NCBI RefSeq assembly: GCF_001653795.1
Contig: NZ_CP011514.1
Span: 4,606,279-4,670,278, forward strand
Direction: 5' to 3'
Origin: Mitsuaria sp. 7
GTDB lineage: Bacteria; Pseudomonadota; Gammaproteobacteria; Burkholderiales; Burkholderiaceae_C
Length of the DNA stretch: 64,000 nucleotides
The notes beneath the pieces are model-generated. The model was not told the origin of the DNA and did no database searches. It worked only from the letters and a program-made list of their open reading frames with translations. A program made the position numbers and the translations under genes. Shown one piece after another: positions 1 through 19,291 of the stretch (the stretch's first letter is position 1; every line of letters begins with the position of its first letter).

Positions 1-128
1 AGGAACTCGCGAACTTGCAGATCTTCGGCCAGCATCGTGGCGAAGTTCTGGTTGTTCGCGTACCAGCGCGACGCCCAGTTACGGGTGACGGGCAGGCGGA
101 AGCCAGTCGGATGAATTTTCTGTCCCAT
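1..128 (-). CDS. rpsC: 30S ribosomal protein S3, N-terminal part (cut by window edge)
   Basis: Only the first 42 codons are inside the window; the rest lies beyond position 1. The visible product starts [18 protein letters not shown], the conserved S3 N-terminus. S3 sits at the mRNA entry tunnel of the 30S subunit and contributes to mRNA helicase activity. The gene follows rplV with a 15-nt gap in the S10 operon. The start ATG (126-128) has a purine-rich stretch (GAAGG) just upstream. Identification is firm; completeness cannot be judged. Confidence 0.95.
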   Translation of the reverse strand, partial: MGQKIHPTGFRLPVTRNWASRWYANNQNFATMLAEDLQVREF

Positions 129-143
129 AGTCTTCCTTCAGGC

Positions 144-473
144 TCAGTGGCCGACGGTCACGTAGATATGGCAGGTCGGCTTGCTGATGCGATTGCCGCG
201 GCCCTTGGCGCGCGCGGAGAACCGCTTCAGCGTGGTGCCCTGCTCCACGTAGATCGAAGTGACCTTCAGCTCGTCAATGTCGGCACCGTCGTTGTGCTCG
301 GCATTGGCGATCGCCGATTCCAGCGCCTTCTTGATGATCAGCGCGGCCTTCTTCTGGGTGAACTCGAGGATGTTCAGCGCTTGATCCACCTTCTTGCCGC
401 GGATCAGGTCCGCCACGAGGCGGCCCTTATCAAACGACAGGCGGACGCCACGAACGATTGCTTTGGTTTCCAT
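144..473 (-). CDS. rplV: 50S ribosomal protein L22
   Basis: A protein of 109 residues, normal for L22, which lines the polypeptide exit tunnel. The family signature is clear ([50 protein letters not shown]). An in-frame ATG lies three codons upstream at 482, only 2 nt from the rpsS stop. I chose the ATG at 473 because AAGGA lies 8 nt upstream of it and because L22 homologues begin METKAI or METIAK. It lies between rpsS and rpsC in the S10 operon. Confidence 0.95.
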   Translation of the reverse strand: METKAIVRGVRLSFDKGRLVADLIRGKKVDQALNILEFTQKKAALIIKKALESAIANAEHNDGADIDELKVTSIYVEQGTTLKRFSARAKGRGNRISKPTCHIYVTVGH

Positions 474-484
474 CGTCGTCATCC

Positions 485-763
485 TTACTTCTTGCCGGCC
501 TTCTTGTCGGCCGGGTGGCCTTTGAAGGTACGGGTCAGAGCGAACTCACCCAGCTTGTGACCAACCATCTGGTCGGACACATAGACCGGCACGTGCTGCT
601 TGCCGTTGTGCACAGCGATCGTCAGACCGATGAACTCGGGCAGGATCGTCGAACGGCGCGACCAGGTCTTGATCGGCTTCTTGTCCTTGATGGCAACAGC
701 CTTGTCGACCTTGGCCATCAGGTGATGGTCCACGAAGGGACCCTTCTTGAGGGAACGAGCCAT
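485..763 (-). CDS. rpsS: 30S ribosomal protein S19
   Basis: A full-length S19 of 92 residues, which binds the head of the 30S subunit together with S13. It opens with [15 protein letters not shown] and carries [20 protein letters not shown], both diagnostic. It follows rplB by 13 nt and precedes rplV in conserved S10-operon order. No oddities seen. Confidence 0.97.
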   Translation of the reverse strand: MARSLKKGPFVDHHLMAKVDKAVAIKDKKPIKTWSRRSTILPEFIGLTIAVHNGKQHVPVYVSDQMVGHKLGEFALTRTFKGHPADKKAGKK

Positions 764-776
764 GTTGGTCTACCCC

Positions 777-1601
777 TTACTTCTTGCGACGCGAGACGAT
801 GAAAGTCTGCGTGCGCTTGTTGTTGCGAGTGCGGTAGCCCTTCGTCAGGGTGTTCCACGGCGACACAGGGGCCTGACCTTCACCCGTACGACCCTCACCA
901 CCACCGTGCGGGTGGTCGACCGGGTTCATGGCGGTACCACGCACGGTCGGGCGGATGCCCTTCCAGCGGATGGCGCCGGCCTTGCCGTACTGGCGCAGGC
1001 TGTGCTCTTCGTTGCTCACTTCACCGATGGTGGCGCGGCAGTCGATGTGCACGCGGCGGACTTCGCCGGAGCGCAGACGGATCTGGGCGTACGAACCATC
1101 ACGCGCCATCAGCACCACGGAGGTACCAGCGGAACGCGCGATCTGGGCACCCTTGCTCGGCAGCAGTTCCACGCAGTGGATCGTCGAACCCACGGGAATG
1201 TTGCGGATAGGCAAGGTGTTGCCGACCTTGATCGGAGCCTCAGCGCCGCTCAGGATCGTCGAGCCGACTTCCAGATTGCGCGGAGCAATGATGTAGCGAC
1301 GCTCGCCGTCGGCATAGCACACCAGAGCGATGTGGGCCGTACGGTTCGGGTCGTACTCGATGCGCTCGACCTTCGCCGGGATGCCATCCTTGTTGCGACG
1401 GAAGTCGACCACACGGTAGTGGTGCTTGTGACCACCGCCCTTGTGGCGCATCGTGATGTGACCGTTGTTGTTACGGCCGGAGTTCTGCTTCTGGGGCTCG
1501 AGCAGCGAAGCCTCGGGAGCGCCCTTGTGCAGGTGCTTATGCACCACCTTCACCACGCCACGACGGCCTGGCGAAGTCGGCTTGACTTTAACGACGGCCA
1601 T
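777..1601 (-). CDS. rplB: 50S ribosomal protein L2
   Basis: The protein has 274 residues, the expected L2 length. L2 is part of the peptidyl-transferase centre and is needed for subunit association. The C-terminal [17 protein letters not shown] motif, containing the essential His, is intact, as is the N-terminal OB-fold region. Its ATG shares one base with the TAA of rplW (overlap at 1601), which suggests translational coupling. Confidence 0.97.
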   Translation of the reverse strand: MAVVKVKPTSPGRRGVVKVVHKHLHKGAPEASLLEPQKQNSGRNNNGHITMRHKGGGHKHHYRVVDFRRNKDGIPAKVERIEYDPNRTAHIALVCYADGERRYIIAPRNLEVGSTILSGAEAPIKVGNTLPIRNIPVGSTIHCVELLPSKGAQIARSAGTSVVLMARDGSYAQIRLRSGEVRRVHIDCRATIGEVSNEEHSLRQYGKAGAIRWKGIRPTVRGTAMNPVDHPHGGGEGRTGEGQAPVSPWNTLTKGYRTRNNKRTQTFIVSRRKK

Positions 1602-1915
1602 TACGCAGCCTCCCCGGAGAAGTTGAGCTCCTGGCCAGCCTTCAACGACACATACGCCTTCTTGACGTGGTCGCGACGGCCTTGACGGCCACCGAAGCGC
1701 TTGGTCTTGCCCTTGACGTTGACGACGTTCACAGCGTCGACCTCGACCTTGAACATCAGTTCAACAGCGGCCTTGATCTCGGGCTTCGTCGCATCGCGCA
1801 AGACCTTGAACAGGACTTGGTTGTGCTTTTCGCCAGCCATCGTGGCCTTCTCGGACACGATCGGAGCGAGCAGCACCTTGGCCAGACGGCCATCAGCAAA
1901 CTTGGGCGCGCTCAT
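1601..1915 (-). CDS. rplW: 50S ribosomal protein L23
   Basis: L23 of 104 residues, found at the exit-tunnel rim where trigger factor and SRP dock. It shows [12 protein letters not shown] near the N-terminus and the [19 protein letters not shown] segment typical of L23. It overlaps the rplD stop by 4 nt (ATGA) and the rplB start by 1 nt, so the rplD-rplW-rplB block is tightly coupled. Confidence 0.96.
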   Translation of the reverse strand: MSAPKFADGRLAKVLLAPIVSEKATMAGEKHNQVLFKVLRDATKPEIKAAVELMFKVEVDAVNVVNVKGKTKRFGGRQGRRDHVKKAYVSLKAGQELNFSGEAA

Positions 1916-2532
1916 GCCAGCATCTCCTTCAATTGCTCGATCGCAGCCTTCGTCACCAGGATCTTCTTGTAGAAGACCAGCGACAGCGGATCGACGTAAC
2001 GCGGCTCGACCACCAGCACGTTCGGCAGATTGCGCGAAGCGAGCAGCAGGTTGTCGTCCACTTGGTCGGAGATCACCATGACGTGATTCAGACCCATGCC
2101 CTTGAGCTTGGCAGCCAGCAGCTTGGTCTTGGGCGCCTCGATCGAGATCGAGTCCACCACAGCCAGACGGCCTTCACGGGCCAGTTGCGACAGGATCGCA
2201 ACCATGCCAGCGCGGTACATCTTCTTGTTCAGCTTGTGCGAGAAGTTCTCGTCAGGCTTGTTCGGGAAGATGCGACCGCCCCCACGCCACAGCGGCGAGG
2301 ACGTCATACCAGCACGCGCGTTGCCAGTGCCCTTTTGACGGAACGGCTTCTTCGTCGAGTGACGAACTTCAGCACGAGTCAGCTGGGCGCGGGTACCTTG
2401 ACGGGCATTGGCCTGATAGGCCACGACCACCTGGTGCACCAGGGCTTCGTTGTAGTCACGAGCGAAAAGGGTATCGGGAGCGTCGACCTTCGACGTCGCC
2501 TGACCCTGCTCATTCAGGAGCTCGAGTTGCAT
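1912..2532 (-). CDS. rplD: 50S ribosomal protein L4
   Basis: L4 of 206 residues with the long loop region ([20 protein letters not shown]) that reaches into the exit tunnel. In Escherichia coli L4 is also the autogenous repressor of the S10 operon. Whether it acts so here is unknown, but the leader between rpsJ and rplC would be the place to look. It overlaps rplC by one base and rplW by four. Confidence 0.96.
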   Translation of the reverse strand: MQLELLNEQGQATSKVDAPDTLFARDYNEALVHQVVVAYQANARQGTRAQLTRAEVRHSTKKPFRQKGTGNARAGMTSSPLWRGGGRIFPNKPDENFSHKLNKKMYRAGMVAILSQLAREGRLAVVDSISIEAPKTKLLAAKLKGMGLNHVMVISDQVDDNLLLASRNLPNVLVVEPRYVDPLSLVFYKKILVTKAAIEQLKEMLA

Positions 2533-3203
2533 CAGTTGGCTCCCTTCTTGGCCTTGACCTTGACGGCCGGATGGATCACGACGAATCCTTCCTTCGCGCC
2601 AGGAACGGCGCCACGCACCAGCACCAGCTGACGGGCTTCGTCGATGCGGACGACATCCAGGTTCTGGACGGTCACGGTGACGTCACCAAGGTGGCCCGAC
2701 ATCTTCTTGCCCGGGAACACGCGACCCGGATCCTGCGCCATCGAGATGGAGCCAGGAACATTGTGCGAGCGGCTGTTACCGTGCGAAGCGCGTTGCGAAC
2801 TGAAGTTGTGGCGCTTGATGGTGCCTGCGAAGCCCTTACCGATCGAGGTGCCCTGCACGTCGACCAGTTGGCCGGCGGCGAGCAGCGTCACGGGGACTTG
2901 AGCGCCGGCCTTGTATTCGGCGGCGACCGCGGCATCCACGCGGAATTCTTTGATGATTTCACCGGCTTCAACACCAGCCTTGGCGAGGTGACCCGCTTGC
3001 GGCTTGGTGACGCGCGATGCCTTGCGAGCACCGTACGTCACCTGGATGGCGCTGTAGCCGTCGGTTTCTTCGGTCTTGATCTGGGTCACGCGGTTGTTGG
3101 ACACGTCCAGCACGGTCACGGGGACGGTATCACCGTCAACCGTGAACACACGCATCATGCCCACCTTGCGGCCCAGCAATCCGAGACGATTGCTAAGACT
3201 CAT
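2532..3203 (-). CDS. rplC: 50S ribosomal protein L3
   Basis: L3 of 223 residues starting [20 protein letters not shown], with the conserved [13 protein letters not shown] and [15 protein letters not shown] segments. The open frame extends 78 codons further upstream, but that extension has no resemblance to L3. The ATG at 3203 has AGGAG 6 nt upstream. It is the first gene after a terminator and promoter that separate it from rpsJ, so it probably starts its own transcript. Confidence 0.97.
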   Translation of the reverse strand: MSLSNRLGLLGRKVGMMRVFTVDGDTVPVTVLDVSNNRVTQIKTEETDGYSAIQVTYGARKASRVTKPQAGHLAKAGVEAGEIIKEFRVDAAVAAEYKAGAQVPVTLLAAGQLVDVQGTSIGKGFAGTIKRHNFSSQRASHGNSRSHNVPGSISMAQDPGRVFPGKKMSGHLGDVTVTVQNLDVVRIDEARQLVLVRGAVPGAKEGFVVIHPAVKVKAKKGAN

Positions 3204-3425
3204 GGTTTTCTCCTGACCCCGAACGCTTCGACGGAGACACCGCCGAACGCCTGAAGTCATTTCACACACCCGACATCGATTGGCCGGGCCGACAAGCATC
3301 GCTCCTTCGATGAGGACAGGGGTAAAGGCCCCAAACCCCTTCGACGGCGATGCGACGAAGCCGCGCCAGGGAATCCCGGCGCGGAAAAGCTGCGGAGTAT
3401 AGCGCCAACCCTGACCGCACCGCAA
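3204..3425 (-). promoter_or_regulatory. Probable promoter and leader of the rplC-rpsC part of the S10 operon
   Basis: On the minus strand TTGCGG (3420-3425), an 18-nt spacer and TATACT (3396-3401) make a reasonable sigma-70 promoter. It lies directly downstream of the terminator that follows rpsJ. Transcription from it would give a leader of about 185 nt before rplC, long enough for an L4-type autoregulatory structure, though no specific fold was worked out. The stretch holds no credible gene. Confidence 0.5.
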
Positions 3426-3446
3426 GCCGAGCGCCACCTGCGCCCA

Positions 3447-3475
3447 AAGAAAAAGGCGACCCGAAGGTCGCCTTT
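3447..3475 (-). terminator. Intrinsic terminator downstream of rpsJ
   Basis: On the minus strand GGCGACC, loop TTCG, GGTCGCC is followed by a T-rich tract (TTTTTCTTT), a textbook intrinsic terminator. It lies 35 nt after the rpsJ stop codon and ends the rpsL-rpsG-fusA-tuf-rpsJ transcript, or attenuates read-through into rplC. Confidence 0.85.
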
Positions 3476-3509
3476 CAATAAGCAGCCGGATCGCTCCGGC
3501 GCGACTGCA

Positions 3510-3824
3510 TTACTGCAGCTTGATCTCGACGTCCACGCCGGCCGGCAGGTCCAGCTTCATCAGCGCGTCGACGGTCTTGTCGGTCGGGTCGACGATGTCC
3601 ATCAGACGCTGATGGGTGCGGATTTCAAACTGGTCACGCGACGTCTTGTTGACGTGCGGCGAACGCAGGATGTCGAAACGTTCCTTGCGGGTCGGCAGGG
3701 GCACGGGACCCTTGACGATCGCGCCAGTGCGCTTGGCGGTTTCCACGATTTCCAGGGCCGATTGGTCGATCAGCTTGTAATCGAAGGCTTTCAGCCGGAT
3801 GCGGATCTTTTGCTTGGTAGACAT
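3510..3824 (-). CDS. rpsJ: 30S ribosomal protein S10 / NusE
   Basis: S10 of 104 residues starting [16 protein letters not shown], with [20 protein letters not shown] and [12 protein letters not shown]10 is a 30S head protein and, as NusE, pairs with NusB in antitermination. It follows tuf by 134 nt and is separated from rplC by a terminator. It therefore behaves as the last gene of the str operon rather than the first gene of S10. Confidence 0.97.
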   Translation of the reverse strand: MSTKQKIRIRLKAFDYKLIDQSALEIVETAKRTGAIVKGPVPLPTRKERFDILRSPHVNKTSRDQFEIRTHQRLMDIVDPTDKTVDALMKLDLPAGVDVEIKLQ

Positions 3825-3958
3825 GACTTTTCCTTCAAAGAGCGACGCAATGCTCGAGGCATCGCGGAGGCAGCGATGGCGCCGCCGAGTGGGGGACGAG
3901 CCACCCGCCGAAGTGGGCGACTCGTCTCACCGGTACCCGACGGGTACCAGCAAAAGAT

Positions 3959-5149
<1,191 letters not shown>

Positions 5150-5307
5150 TTCAATTCTCCAAAAAGAGCATCTGCCCGGTCTGTTGGTTTAGCGTTTCCG
5201 CAGTGTCCTGATGCCCCGGCGACCGGCAACCGGGAGGAGTCACTGCGAAGACGATTCGGTGATCGAAAACGAAGCGAGCCGGCGCGCAGGAGCACCGGCT
5301 CAGGTCA

Positions 5308-7410
5308 TCACTTCGCGCGAGCGGTGACGATCGCGTCGGCGACGTTCTTCGGAGCTTCGCTGTAGTGCTTGAACTCCATCGTGTACGTCGCACGGCCCTG
5401 CGTGGCCGAACGCAGCGAGGTCGAGTAACCGAACATCTCGGACAGAGGAACTTCTGCCTTGATGATCTTGCCACCACCGATCATGTCGTCCATGCCTTGC
5501 ACCATGCCGCGACGGCTGGACAGATCGCCCATCACCGTACCAGCATAGTCTTCCGGCGTTTCGACTTCCACGGCCATCATCGGCTCGAGGATGACCGGGC
5601 TGGCGCGACGGCAGGCTTCCTTGAAGCCCATCGAGGCAGCCATCTTGAACGCGTTTTCGTTCGAGTCCACATCATGGTACGAACCGAACGTCAGCGTGAC
5701 CTTCACGTCCACAACCGGGTAACCGGCCAGCACGCCATTCGGCAGGCTGTCGACGACACCCTTCTCGACCGCGGGGATGAACTCGCGAGGCACCACGCCA
5801 CCCTTGATGGCGTCGACGAACTCGAAGCCCTTGCCGGCTTCTTGCGGCTCCAGCGAGAAGACGACGTGACCGTACTGGCCCTTGCCGCCCGACTGACGCA
5901 CGAACTTGCCTTCGACGTCGGTGACCGACTTGCGGACCGTTTCGCGATAAGCCACCTGCGGCTTGCCCACGTTGGCTTCAACGCCGAACTCACGCTTCAT
6001 GCGGTCGACGATGATTTCCAGGTGGAGCTCGCCCATGCCCGAGATGATGGTCTGGCCGGACTCTTCGTCGGTACGCAGGCGGAAGGACGGATCTTCGGCA
6101 GCCAGACGGCCCAGCGCGATACCCATCTTTTCCTGGTCAGCCTTGGTCTTCGGCTCGACAGCCTGCGAGATCACCGGCTCCGGGAACACCATGCGCTCGA
6201 GCGTGATGATGCTGTCGGGATCGCACAGGGTTTCGCCCGTGGTAACGTCCTTCAGACCCACGCATGCAGCGATGTCGCCCGCCAGAATTTCCTTGATTTC
6301 CTCACGCTGGTTGGCGTGCATCTGCAGGATCCGGCCGATGCGCTCTTTCTTGCCGCGGACCGGGTTGTAGACGGTCGCACCCGACTGCAGCACGCCCGAA
6401 TAGACGCGCACGAAGGTCAGTTGGCCGACGTACGGGTCGGTCATCAGCTTGAAGGCCAGGGCCGAGAACTTCTCTTCGTCAGTACGCTGACGCGAGATCG
6501 GCTGATCATCTTCGTCCGTGCCCGAAACCGGCGGGATGTCCAGCGGCGACGGCAGGAAGTCGATGACGGCGTCCAGCATGCGCTGCACGCCCTTGTTCTT
6601 GAACGCGGTGCCGCACAGCATCGGCTGGATCTCGGTCGCGATGGTGCGCTTGCGGATCGCGAGCTTGATTTCTTCCTCGGTCAGGTCGCCCGTCTCAAGG
6701 TACTTGTTCATCAGCTCTTCGGTGGCTTCCGCAGCAGCCTCGACCATCTTCTCGCGCCATTCGTTGGCGGTGTCGACGAGGTTTGCCGGAATGTCCTGGT
6801 ACTCGAACTTCATGCCCTGCGAAGCCTCGTCCCAGATGATGGCCTTCATCTTGAGCAGGTCCACGACGCCGGTGAAGTTTTCTTCAGCACCGATGGGAAT
6901 CACGATGGGCACCGGATTCGCCTTCAGGCGGGTCTTCATCTGGTCGACGACCTTGAAGAAGTTGGCACCGGTACGGTCCATCTTGTTCACGAACGCCAGA
7001 CGCGGCACACGGTACTTGTTGGCCTGGCGCCAGACGGTTTCCGACTGGGGCTGCACGCCGCCGACGGCACAGTACACCATGCAGGCGCCGTCCAGCACGC
7101 GCATCGAACGCTCGACTTCAATCGTGAAGTCAACGTGTCCGGGGGTGTCGATGATGTTGAAGCGGTGCTCAGGGTAGGACATGTCCATGCCCTTCCAGAA
7201 GCAGGTCGTCGCAGCCGACGTGATCGTGATGCCGCGCTCTTGCTCCTGCTCCATCCAGTCCATCGTGGCAGCGCCGTCGTGCACTTCACCGATCTTGTGG
7301 TTCACACCGGTGTAGTACAGGATGCGTTCCGTCGTGGTGGTCTTGCCGGCATCGATGTGCGCCGAGATACCGATGTTGCGGTAGCGCTCGATGGGGGTCT
7401 TGCGGGACAT
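5308..7410 (-). CDS. fusA: Elongation factor G
   Basis: EF-G of 700 residues, the translocase GTPase. It starts [20 protein letters not shown] and has P-loop [19 protein letters not shown] and NKMDRTGA, followed by domains II-V. Ten extra in-frame codons upstream are not homologous. The ATG at 7410 has GGAG 8 nt before it. It lies between rpsG and tuf. Confidence 0.98.
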   Translation of the reverse strand: MSRKTPIERYRNIGISAHIDAGKTTTTERILYYTGVNHKIGEVHDGAATMDWMEQEQERGITITSAATTCFWKGMDMSYPEHRFNIIDTPGHVDFTIEVERSMRVLDGACMVYCAVGGVQPQSETVWRQANKYRVPRLAFVNKMDRTGANFFKVVDQMKTRLKANPVPIVIPIGAEENFTGVVDLLKMKAIIWDEASQGMKFEYQDIPANLVDTANEWREKMVEAAAEATEELMNKYLETGDLTEEEIKLAIRKRTIATEIQPMLCGTAFKNKGVQRMLDAVIDFLPSPLDIPPVSGTDEDDQPISRQRTDEEKFSALAFKLMTDPYVGQLTFVRVYSGVLQSGATVYNPVRGKKERIGRILQMHANQREEIKEILAGDIAACVGLKDVTTGETLCDPDSIITLERMVFPEPVISQAVEPKTKADQEKMGIALGRLAAEDPSFRLRTDEESGQTIISGMGELHLEIIVDRMKREFGVEANVGKPQVAYRETVRKSVTDVEGKFVRQSGGKGQYGHVVFSLEPQEAGKGFEFVDAIKGGVVPREFIPAVEKGVVDSLPNGVLAGYPVVDVKVTLTFGSYHDVDSNENAFKMAASMGFKEACRRASPVILEPMMAVEVETPEDYAGTVMGDLSSRRGMVQGMDDMIGGGKIIKAEVPLSEMFGYSTSLRSATQGRATYTMEFKHYSEAPKNVADAIVTARAK

Positions 7411-7479
7411 GGTGTCACTCCAAATGCATGGAGCCGCCATCGGGTCAGTAGTAACCCGAGGCGGCCAGAGAGGTCTTGA

Positions 7480-7950
7480 TTAGAAGCGGAAGTGCGAGAA
7501 CGCCTTGTTGGCGTCTGCCATGCGGTGGACTTCGTCGCGCTTCTTCATCGCGCCACCACGGCCTTCAGAGGCCTCCAGCAGTTCGTTGGCCAGACGTTGG
7601 GCCATCGACTTCTCACCGCGCTTGCGCGCGGATTCCTTCAACCAGCGCATGGCGAGGGCCAGACGGCGGACGGGGCGAACTTCCACGGGAACTTGGTAGT
7701 TCGCACCGCCAACACGGCGGGACTTCACTTCGACCATGGGCTTCACGTTGTTGATCGCGATCATGAAGATCTCGAGCGGGTCCTTGCCGGACTTCTGCTC
7801 GACTTGCTCCAGGGCGCCGTAAATGATGCGCTCTGCAACAGCCTTCTTGCCCGATTCCATGATGACGTTCATGAACTTGGACAGATCAACGCTACCGAAC
7901 TTCGGGTCCGGGAGGATCTCGCGCTTGGGTACTTCGCGACGACGTGGCAT
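7480..7950 (-). CDS. rpsG: 30S ribosomal protein S7
   Basis: S7 of 156 residues, which nucleates assembly of the 30S head. It starts [20 protein letters not shown] and carries [20 protein letters not shown]. The start at 7950 has GGAAG nearby; five in-frame upstream codons are excluded. It follows rpsL with a 159-nt gap and precedes fusA by 69 nt. Confidence 0.97.
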   Translation of the reverse strand: MPRRREVPKREILPDPKFGSVDLSKFMNVIMESGKKAVAERIIYGALEQVEQKSGKDPLEIFMIAINNVKPMVEVKSRRVGGANYQVPVEVRPVRRLALAMRWLKESARKRGEKSMAQRLANELLEASEGRGGAMKKRDEVHRMADANKAFSHFRF

Positions 7951-8109
7951 GGATTCTTCCTTCAATGCTTCAGTTGGTCAGGGCTTTCACCCCGCCGGGG
8001 ATCTCCACCGACATCTGGGGGGATCCACTTACTCGGCTTCCGGTGCACAAGCACTCGGGCCGCAAATATTCGATGACCTCTCGGCCACCAAGACCTTGGC
8101 TGTGAAGCC

Positions 8110-8484
8110 TTACTTCTTCGGGCGCTTCGCGCCGTACTTGGAACGCGACTGCTTGCGATCCTTGACGCCTTGCAGGTCGAGCGAACCGCGCACGATGTGG
8201 TAACGCACACCCGGCAAGTCCTTGACCCGGCCACCGCGCACGAGCACGACACTGTGCTCTTGCAGGTTGTGGCCTTCACCGCCGATGTACGAGATGACCT
8301 CGAAACCGTTGGTCAGACGCACCTTGGCGACCTTACGAAGCGCCGAGTTCGGCTTCTTCGGCGTGGTGGTGTACACGCGGGTGCAGACGCCACGACGTTG
8401 CGGGCACGACTGCATAGCCGGCGACTTGGATTTCGTCACCTCGGTCTCACGACCGTGGCGAACGAGCTGATTGATGGTTGGCAT
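8110..8484 (-). CDS. rpsL: 30S ribosomal protein S12
   Basis: S12 of 124 residues, the decoding-centre protein. It starts [16 protein letters not shown]. The two lysines whose substitution commonly gives streptomycin resistance are both present ([13 protein letters not shown] and [13 protein letters not shown]), so the allele looks streptomycin-sensitive. The start at 8484 excludes nine extra non-homologous codons. It is the first gene of the str transcript and has a promoter about 180 nt upstream. Confidence 0.97.
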   Translation of the reverse strand: MPTINQLVRHGRETEVTKSKSPAMQSCPQRRGVCTRVYTTTPKKPNSALRKVAKVRLTNGFEVISYIGGEGHNLQEHSVVLVRGGRVKDLPGVRYHIVRGSLDLQGVKDRKQSRSKYGAKRPKK

Positions 8485-8667
8485 AAGTAACTTGTTCCCG
8501 TTTGAAGTCACAACCCCAGCACGCCCTGGCCTTCCGGAAGCCCGCGAGATCGAGGGCCTTCCACAAGCGACAAAAGCGCAGCACCTTGCGGCACCACGCT
8601 CGAATCAACCCCAGCCCGGTTCGAAACCTGGACTCGGGACGCATCAAGACATGCTGGAGAGCCGGCG

Positions 8668-8697
8668 ATTGTAGGCGAGTTCATCCCGAACACACAA
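8668..8697 (-). promoter_or_regulatory. Promoter of the rpsL-rpsG-fusA-tuf-rpsJ transcript
   Basis: The minus strand has TTGTGT (8692-8697), an 18-nt spacer and TACAAT (8668-8673), followed by a GC-rich discriminator (CGCCGGC). Such discriminators are typical of promoters for ribosomal genes under growth-rate or stringent control. The leader would be about 175 nt. Confidence 0.6.
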
Positions 8698-8718
8698 GAC
8701 GCTATGCTCCCGGACCCT

Positions 8719-9207
8719 ATGAACGACGCCGCTTCGACCGCTTTTCCGCTGCATCCGGACAACGCCCACACCGCCAGTCCGCTGGTCATCCTGGACACGC
8801 AGATCGTGATGGACTGGCTGGTCTTCGATGAGGCCAGCCTGGTTCCGCTGATTGCAGCCGTAGTAAGCCGGCGCTTGAATTGGACCGCAACGTTCGCCAT
8901 GAAGGGGGAGCTCCTCCATGTCATCAGCCGCGGCGTAGCCGCGCGTTATGCGCCGGATCTCGCGCGCATCCATGAAGCCTTCGAACAGCATTGCCACTTC
9001 GTGGAGGAGCCGGAGCTCGGCATCGCTCGCCCGCGCTGCAGTGACACCGACGACCAGAAGTTCATCGATCTTGGCCTCGCCTTGGCCGCCTCGCGGCCGA
9101 CAACCCTCATCTCGCGCGATCGGGCCGTCCTCAAGGTGGCCAAACGCGCGGCGAAGCTCGGGCTCCCCATCCTGTCCCCCGCGGCCTGGCTGAAGCTCAA
9201 CCCTTGA
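8719..9207 (+). CDS. PIN-domain protein (putative VapC-like nuclease)
   Basis: A 162-residue protein with a PIN-like acidic pattern: an N-terminal Asp in LVILDTQIVMDW (D26), a mid-protein Glu (KGELLH), an Asp-rich CSDTDDQKFIDLGLA and LISRDRAVLKVA. This matches the bacterial PIN family annotated as putative toxin component or ribonuclease. No antitoxin-like gene is adjacent, so a housekeeping RNase role is as likely as a toxin. It is the only plus-strand gene among the translation genes. The start at 8719 was preferred to an ATG five codons earlier; neither has a strong ribosome site. Confidence 0.75.
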   Translation: MNDAASTAFPLHPDNAHTASPLVILDTQIVMDWLVFDEASLVPLIAAVVSRRLNWTATFAMKGELLHVISRGVAARYAPDLARIHEAFEQHCHFVEEPELGIARPRCSDTDDQKFIDLGLALAASRPTTLISRDRAVLKVAKRAAKLGLPILSPAAWLKLNP

Positions 9208-9208
9208 C

Positions 9209-9271
9209 GCCCGACGGTTGATTCCGTCGGGCCAATGAAAAAAGGCTGCCGCCCTTGCGGGACGGCAGCCT
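9209..9271 (-). terminator. rpoC: Intrinsic terminator of the rpoBC transcript
   Basis: On the minus strand GGCTGCCG (9263-9270), an 11-nt loop and CGGCAGCC (9244-9251) are followed by TTTTTT, 36 nt after the rpoC stop. Next to it a perfect GCCCGACGG/CCGTCGGGC hairpin (9209-9232) follows the convergent PIN gene but lacks a T-tract. Together they insulate the two convergent genes. Confidence 0.85.
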
Positions 9272-9306
9272 CCGGATCAAGCCGCAAGCGGCTCGATGTC
9301 TTGCGC

Positions 9307-13524
<4,218 letters not shown>

Positions 13525-13542
13525 ACGATTCTCCTGTTCTCT

Positions 13543-17664
<4,122 letters not shown>

Positions 17665-17970
17665 AAAGACTCCGTGTCGAGCGCGCCCCTGGCCTGGAGG
17701 CGTGCTGCGTCGGCGACTGGCTGTTCGGGCGTTGCACCACGAAGCTTGGTGGTTGGCCACTACCAACCGCTGGCGGACAACCCCGATCACCGAACGGCAC
17801 GGAGGGCGTTGCACCCCACGCGTGACGCACGGCTTGACCGCGGTCCGACCAAACCGTTCTCTGCAGTCGGATCAGAGAACACTCGAAAGAACCGTGCATG
17901 ATACAGCACGATGCTTTCGATTGCACTTTGTCAACCGAAACCGCCCCAGGACAAACCCTGAAACGAGGAA

Positions 17971-18030
17971 AGGGGAGGCCCCATGGGACCACCCCTCTCG
18001 CGGTGCAGAACCCGGTGAACGCGTCACCGG
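17971..18030 (-). promoter_or_regulatory. Hairpins in the rplL-rpoB intergenic region (candidate attenuator/processing site)
   Basis: The 380-nt rplL-rpoB gap holds no gene. Two hairpins lie just after rplL: a perfect CCGGTGA/TCACCGG stem (18012-18030), and an AGGGG-type stem with one mismatch (17971-17996) followed on the minus strand by TTCCTCGTTTC. In E. coli this gap carries a partial terminator and an RNase III site that lower rpoBC relative to rplJL. A similar role is likely here but not shown. Confidence 0.45.
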
Positions 18031-18044
18031 ATCCCCACAAGGTC

Positions 18045-18425
18045 TTACTTGAGTTCGACCTTGGCGCCGGCTTCTTCCAGCTTCTTCTTGGCGGCTTCGG
18101 CGTCGGCCTTGGCGATGCCTTCCTTGACGGGCTTCGGAGCGCCGTCGACCAGGTCCTTGGCTTCCTTCAGGCCCAGGCCGGTGATTTCGCGAACGGCCTT
18201 GATGACCGAGACCTTCTGAGCGCCGGCGTCGGTCAGGACGACGGTGAACTCGGTCTTTTCTTCAGCGGCGGCAGCGCCACCGGCGGCAGCGCCACCAGCA
18301 GCCGGAGCGGCCATCGAAGCGGCGGACACGCCGAACTTCTCTTCAATCGCCTTGACCAGGTCGTTCAGTTCCAGAACGGTCATGCTGTCCAGGGCAGCCA
18401 GGAAAGCGTCTTTGTCGAATGCCAT
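18045..18425 (-). CDS. rplL: 50S ribosomal protein L7/L12
   Basis: L7/L12 of 126 residues: an N-terminal dimerisation domain ([20 protein letters not shown]), an Ala/Gly-rich hinge (about residues 40-55) and a C-terminal factor-binding domain with [20 protein letters not shown]. It forms the ribosomal stalk with L10. It follows rplJ by 49 nt. Confidence 0.97.
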   Translation of the reverse strand: MAFDKDAFLAALDSMTVLELNDLVKAIEEKFGVSAASMAAPAAGGAAAGGAAAAEEKTEFTVVLTDAGAQKVSVIKAVREITGLGLKEAKDLVDGAPKPVKEGIAKADAEAAKKKLEEAGAKVELK

Positions 18426-18474
18426 GATAGGTTCCTAAATACAGAGAGATTTGAATGCGCGAATGCAGCGTCGA

Positions 18475-19002
18475 TCAGGCCGCGGCGGGAGCTTCTTCGG
18501 CGACGGCTTCGGCGCCGCCACCCTTCTGCTGAGCCAGGGCAGCCAGCACGGCGGCGGTGCGTTGCACCGGCGACATGAGCAGGCCGGCGATCTGCGACAG
18601 CAGGACTTCCTTGCTCGGGACAGCCGCCAGCGCCTTCACGCCATTGACGTCCAGAGCCTTGCCGCCGTAGGCACCACCCTTGATGACGAGCTTGTCGTTG
18701 GTCTTGGCAAAGTCAGCGATGACTTTGGCAGCCGCGACAGCGTCTTCGGAAAAGCCGTAGATCAGCGGGCCGACCATGGCATCCGTTGCAGCTTCGAACG
18801 AAGTACCGGCGACAGCACGACGTGCCAGGGTGTTCTTCAGGACATGAAGGTACACGCCTTGGGCACGCGCGGTGACGCGCAGCTTGTTCAGGGCTTCAAC
18901 GGTGAGGCCACGATACTCAGCCAACGCCAGCGTCTGGGACTTGGCGGCTTGCGCTGCCACGTCGGACACGACGGCTGCTTTCTCGTTGCGATTGAGACTC
19001 AA
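18475..19002 (-). CDS. rplJ: 50S ribosomal protein L10
   Basis: L10 of 175 residues, the stalk base. The start codon is TTG (19000-19002) with GAGGAG 6 nt upstream. The product then begins [15 protein letters not shown], matching betaproteobacterial L10, and no better ATG exists. The rare start codon may moderate synthesis of this autoregulatory protein. The C-terminal L12-binding helix region ([14 protein letters not shown]) is present. Confidence 0.95.
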   Translation of the reverse strand: MSLNRNEKAAVVSDVAAQAAKSQTLALAEYRGLTVEALNKLRVTARAQGVYLHVLKNTLARRAVAGTSFEAATDAMVGPLIYGFSEDAVAAAKVIADFAKTNDKLVIKGGAYGGKALDVNGVKALAAVPSKEVLLSQIAGLLMSPVQRTAAVLAALAQQKGGGAEAVAEEAPAAA

Positions 19003-19291
19003 GGTCTACTCCTCACATTTCGCCCTTGACGCGATGTTTGACCACCGCGTCTCGGGCACCGGAATCAGCGACCTCCTGTCAGGAACCCATCGCGACGCAT
19101 CGCGATTCGAATCCTTTCAGCGGGACCGCCATCTGCGCTGGCTGGAGGCCGGAGCCTCCGATTAAGCGATCTCCCCAGAACTGCGGGATCTCTCGCCAGC
19201 GGTCTTGGATGACCTGACCGGATTGCTCCAGCCAGCCCACCAATTCATCAGCATCACGCCAGACTCGCGCGACGCCTCAATTGAATGCAGC
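19003..19291 (-). promoter_or_regulatory. rplA-rplJ intergenic leader (candidate L10 autoregulatory leader)
   Basis: A 289-nt gap without a gene precedes rplJ. It contains a compact GGAGGC/GCCTCC hairpin and other inverted repeats. In many bacteria the L10-L12 complex binds an RNA leader at this place to repress rplJL. The position fits, but I did not verify the conserved kink-turn motif, and no clear promoter was assigned. Confidence 0.35.

Noticed and set aside
3204..3437. Long N-terminal extension of L3
   Set aside because: Not homologous to L3, covers the promoter region, and the internal ATG has a good ribosome site.
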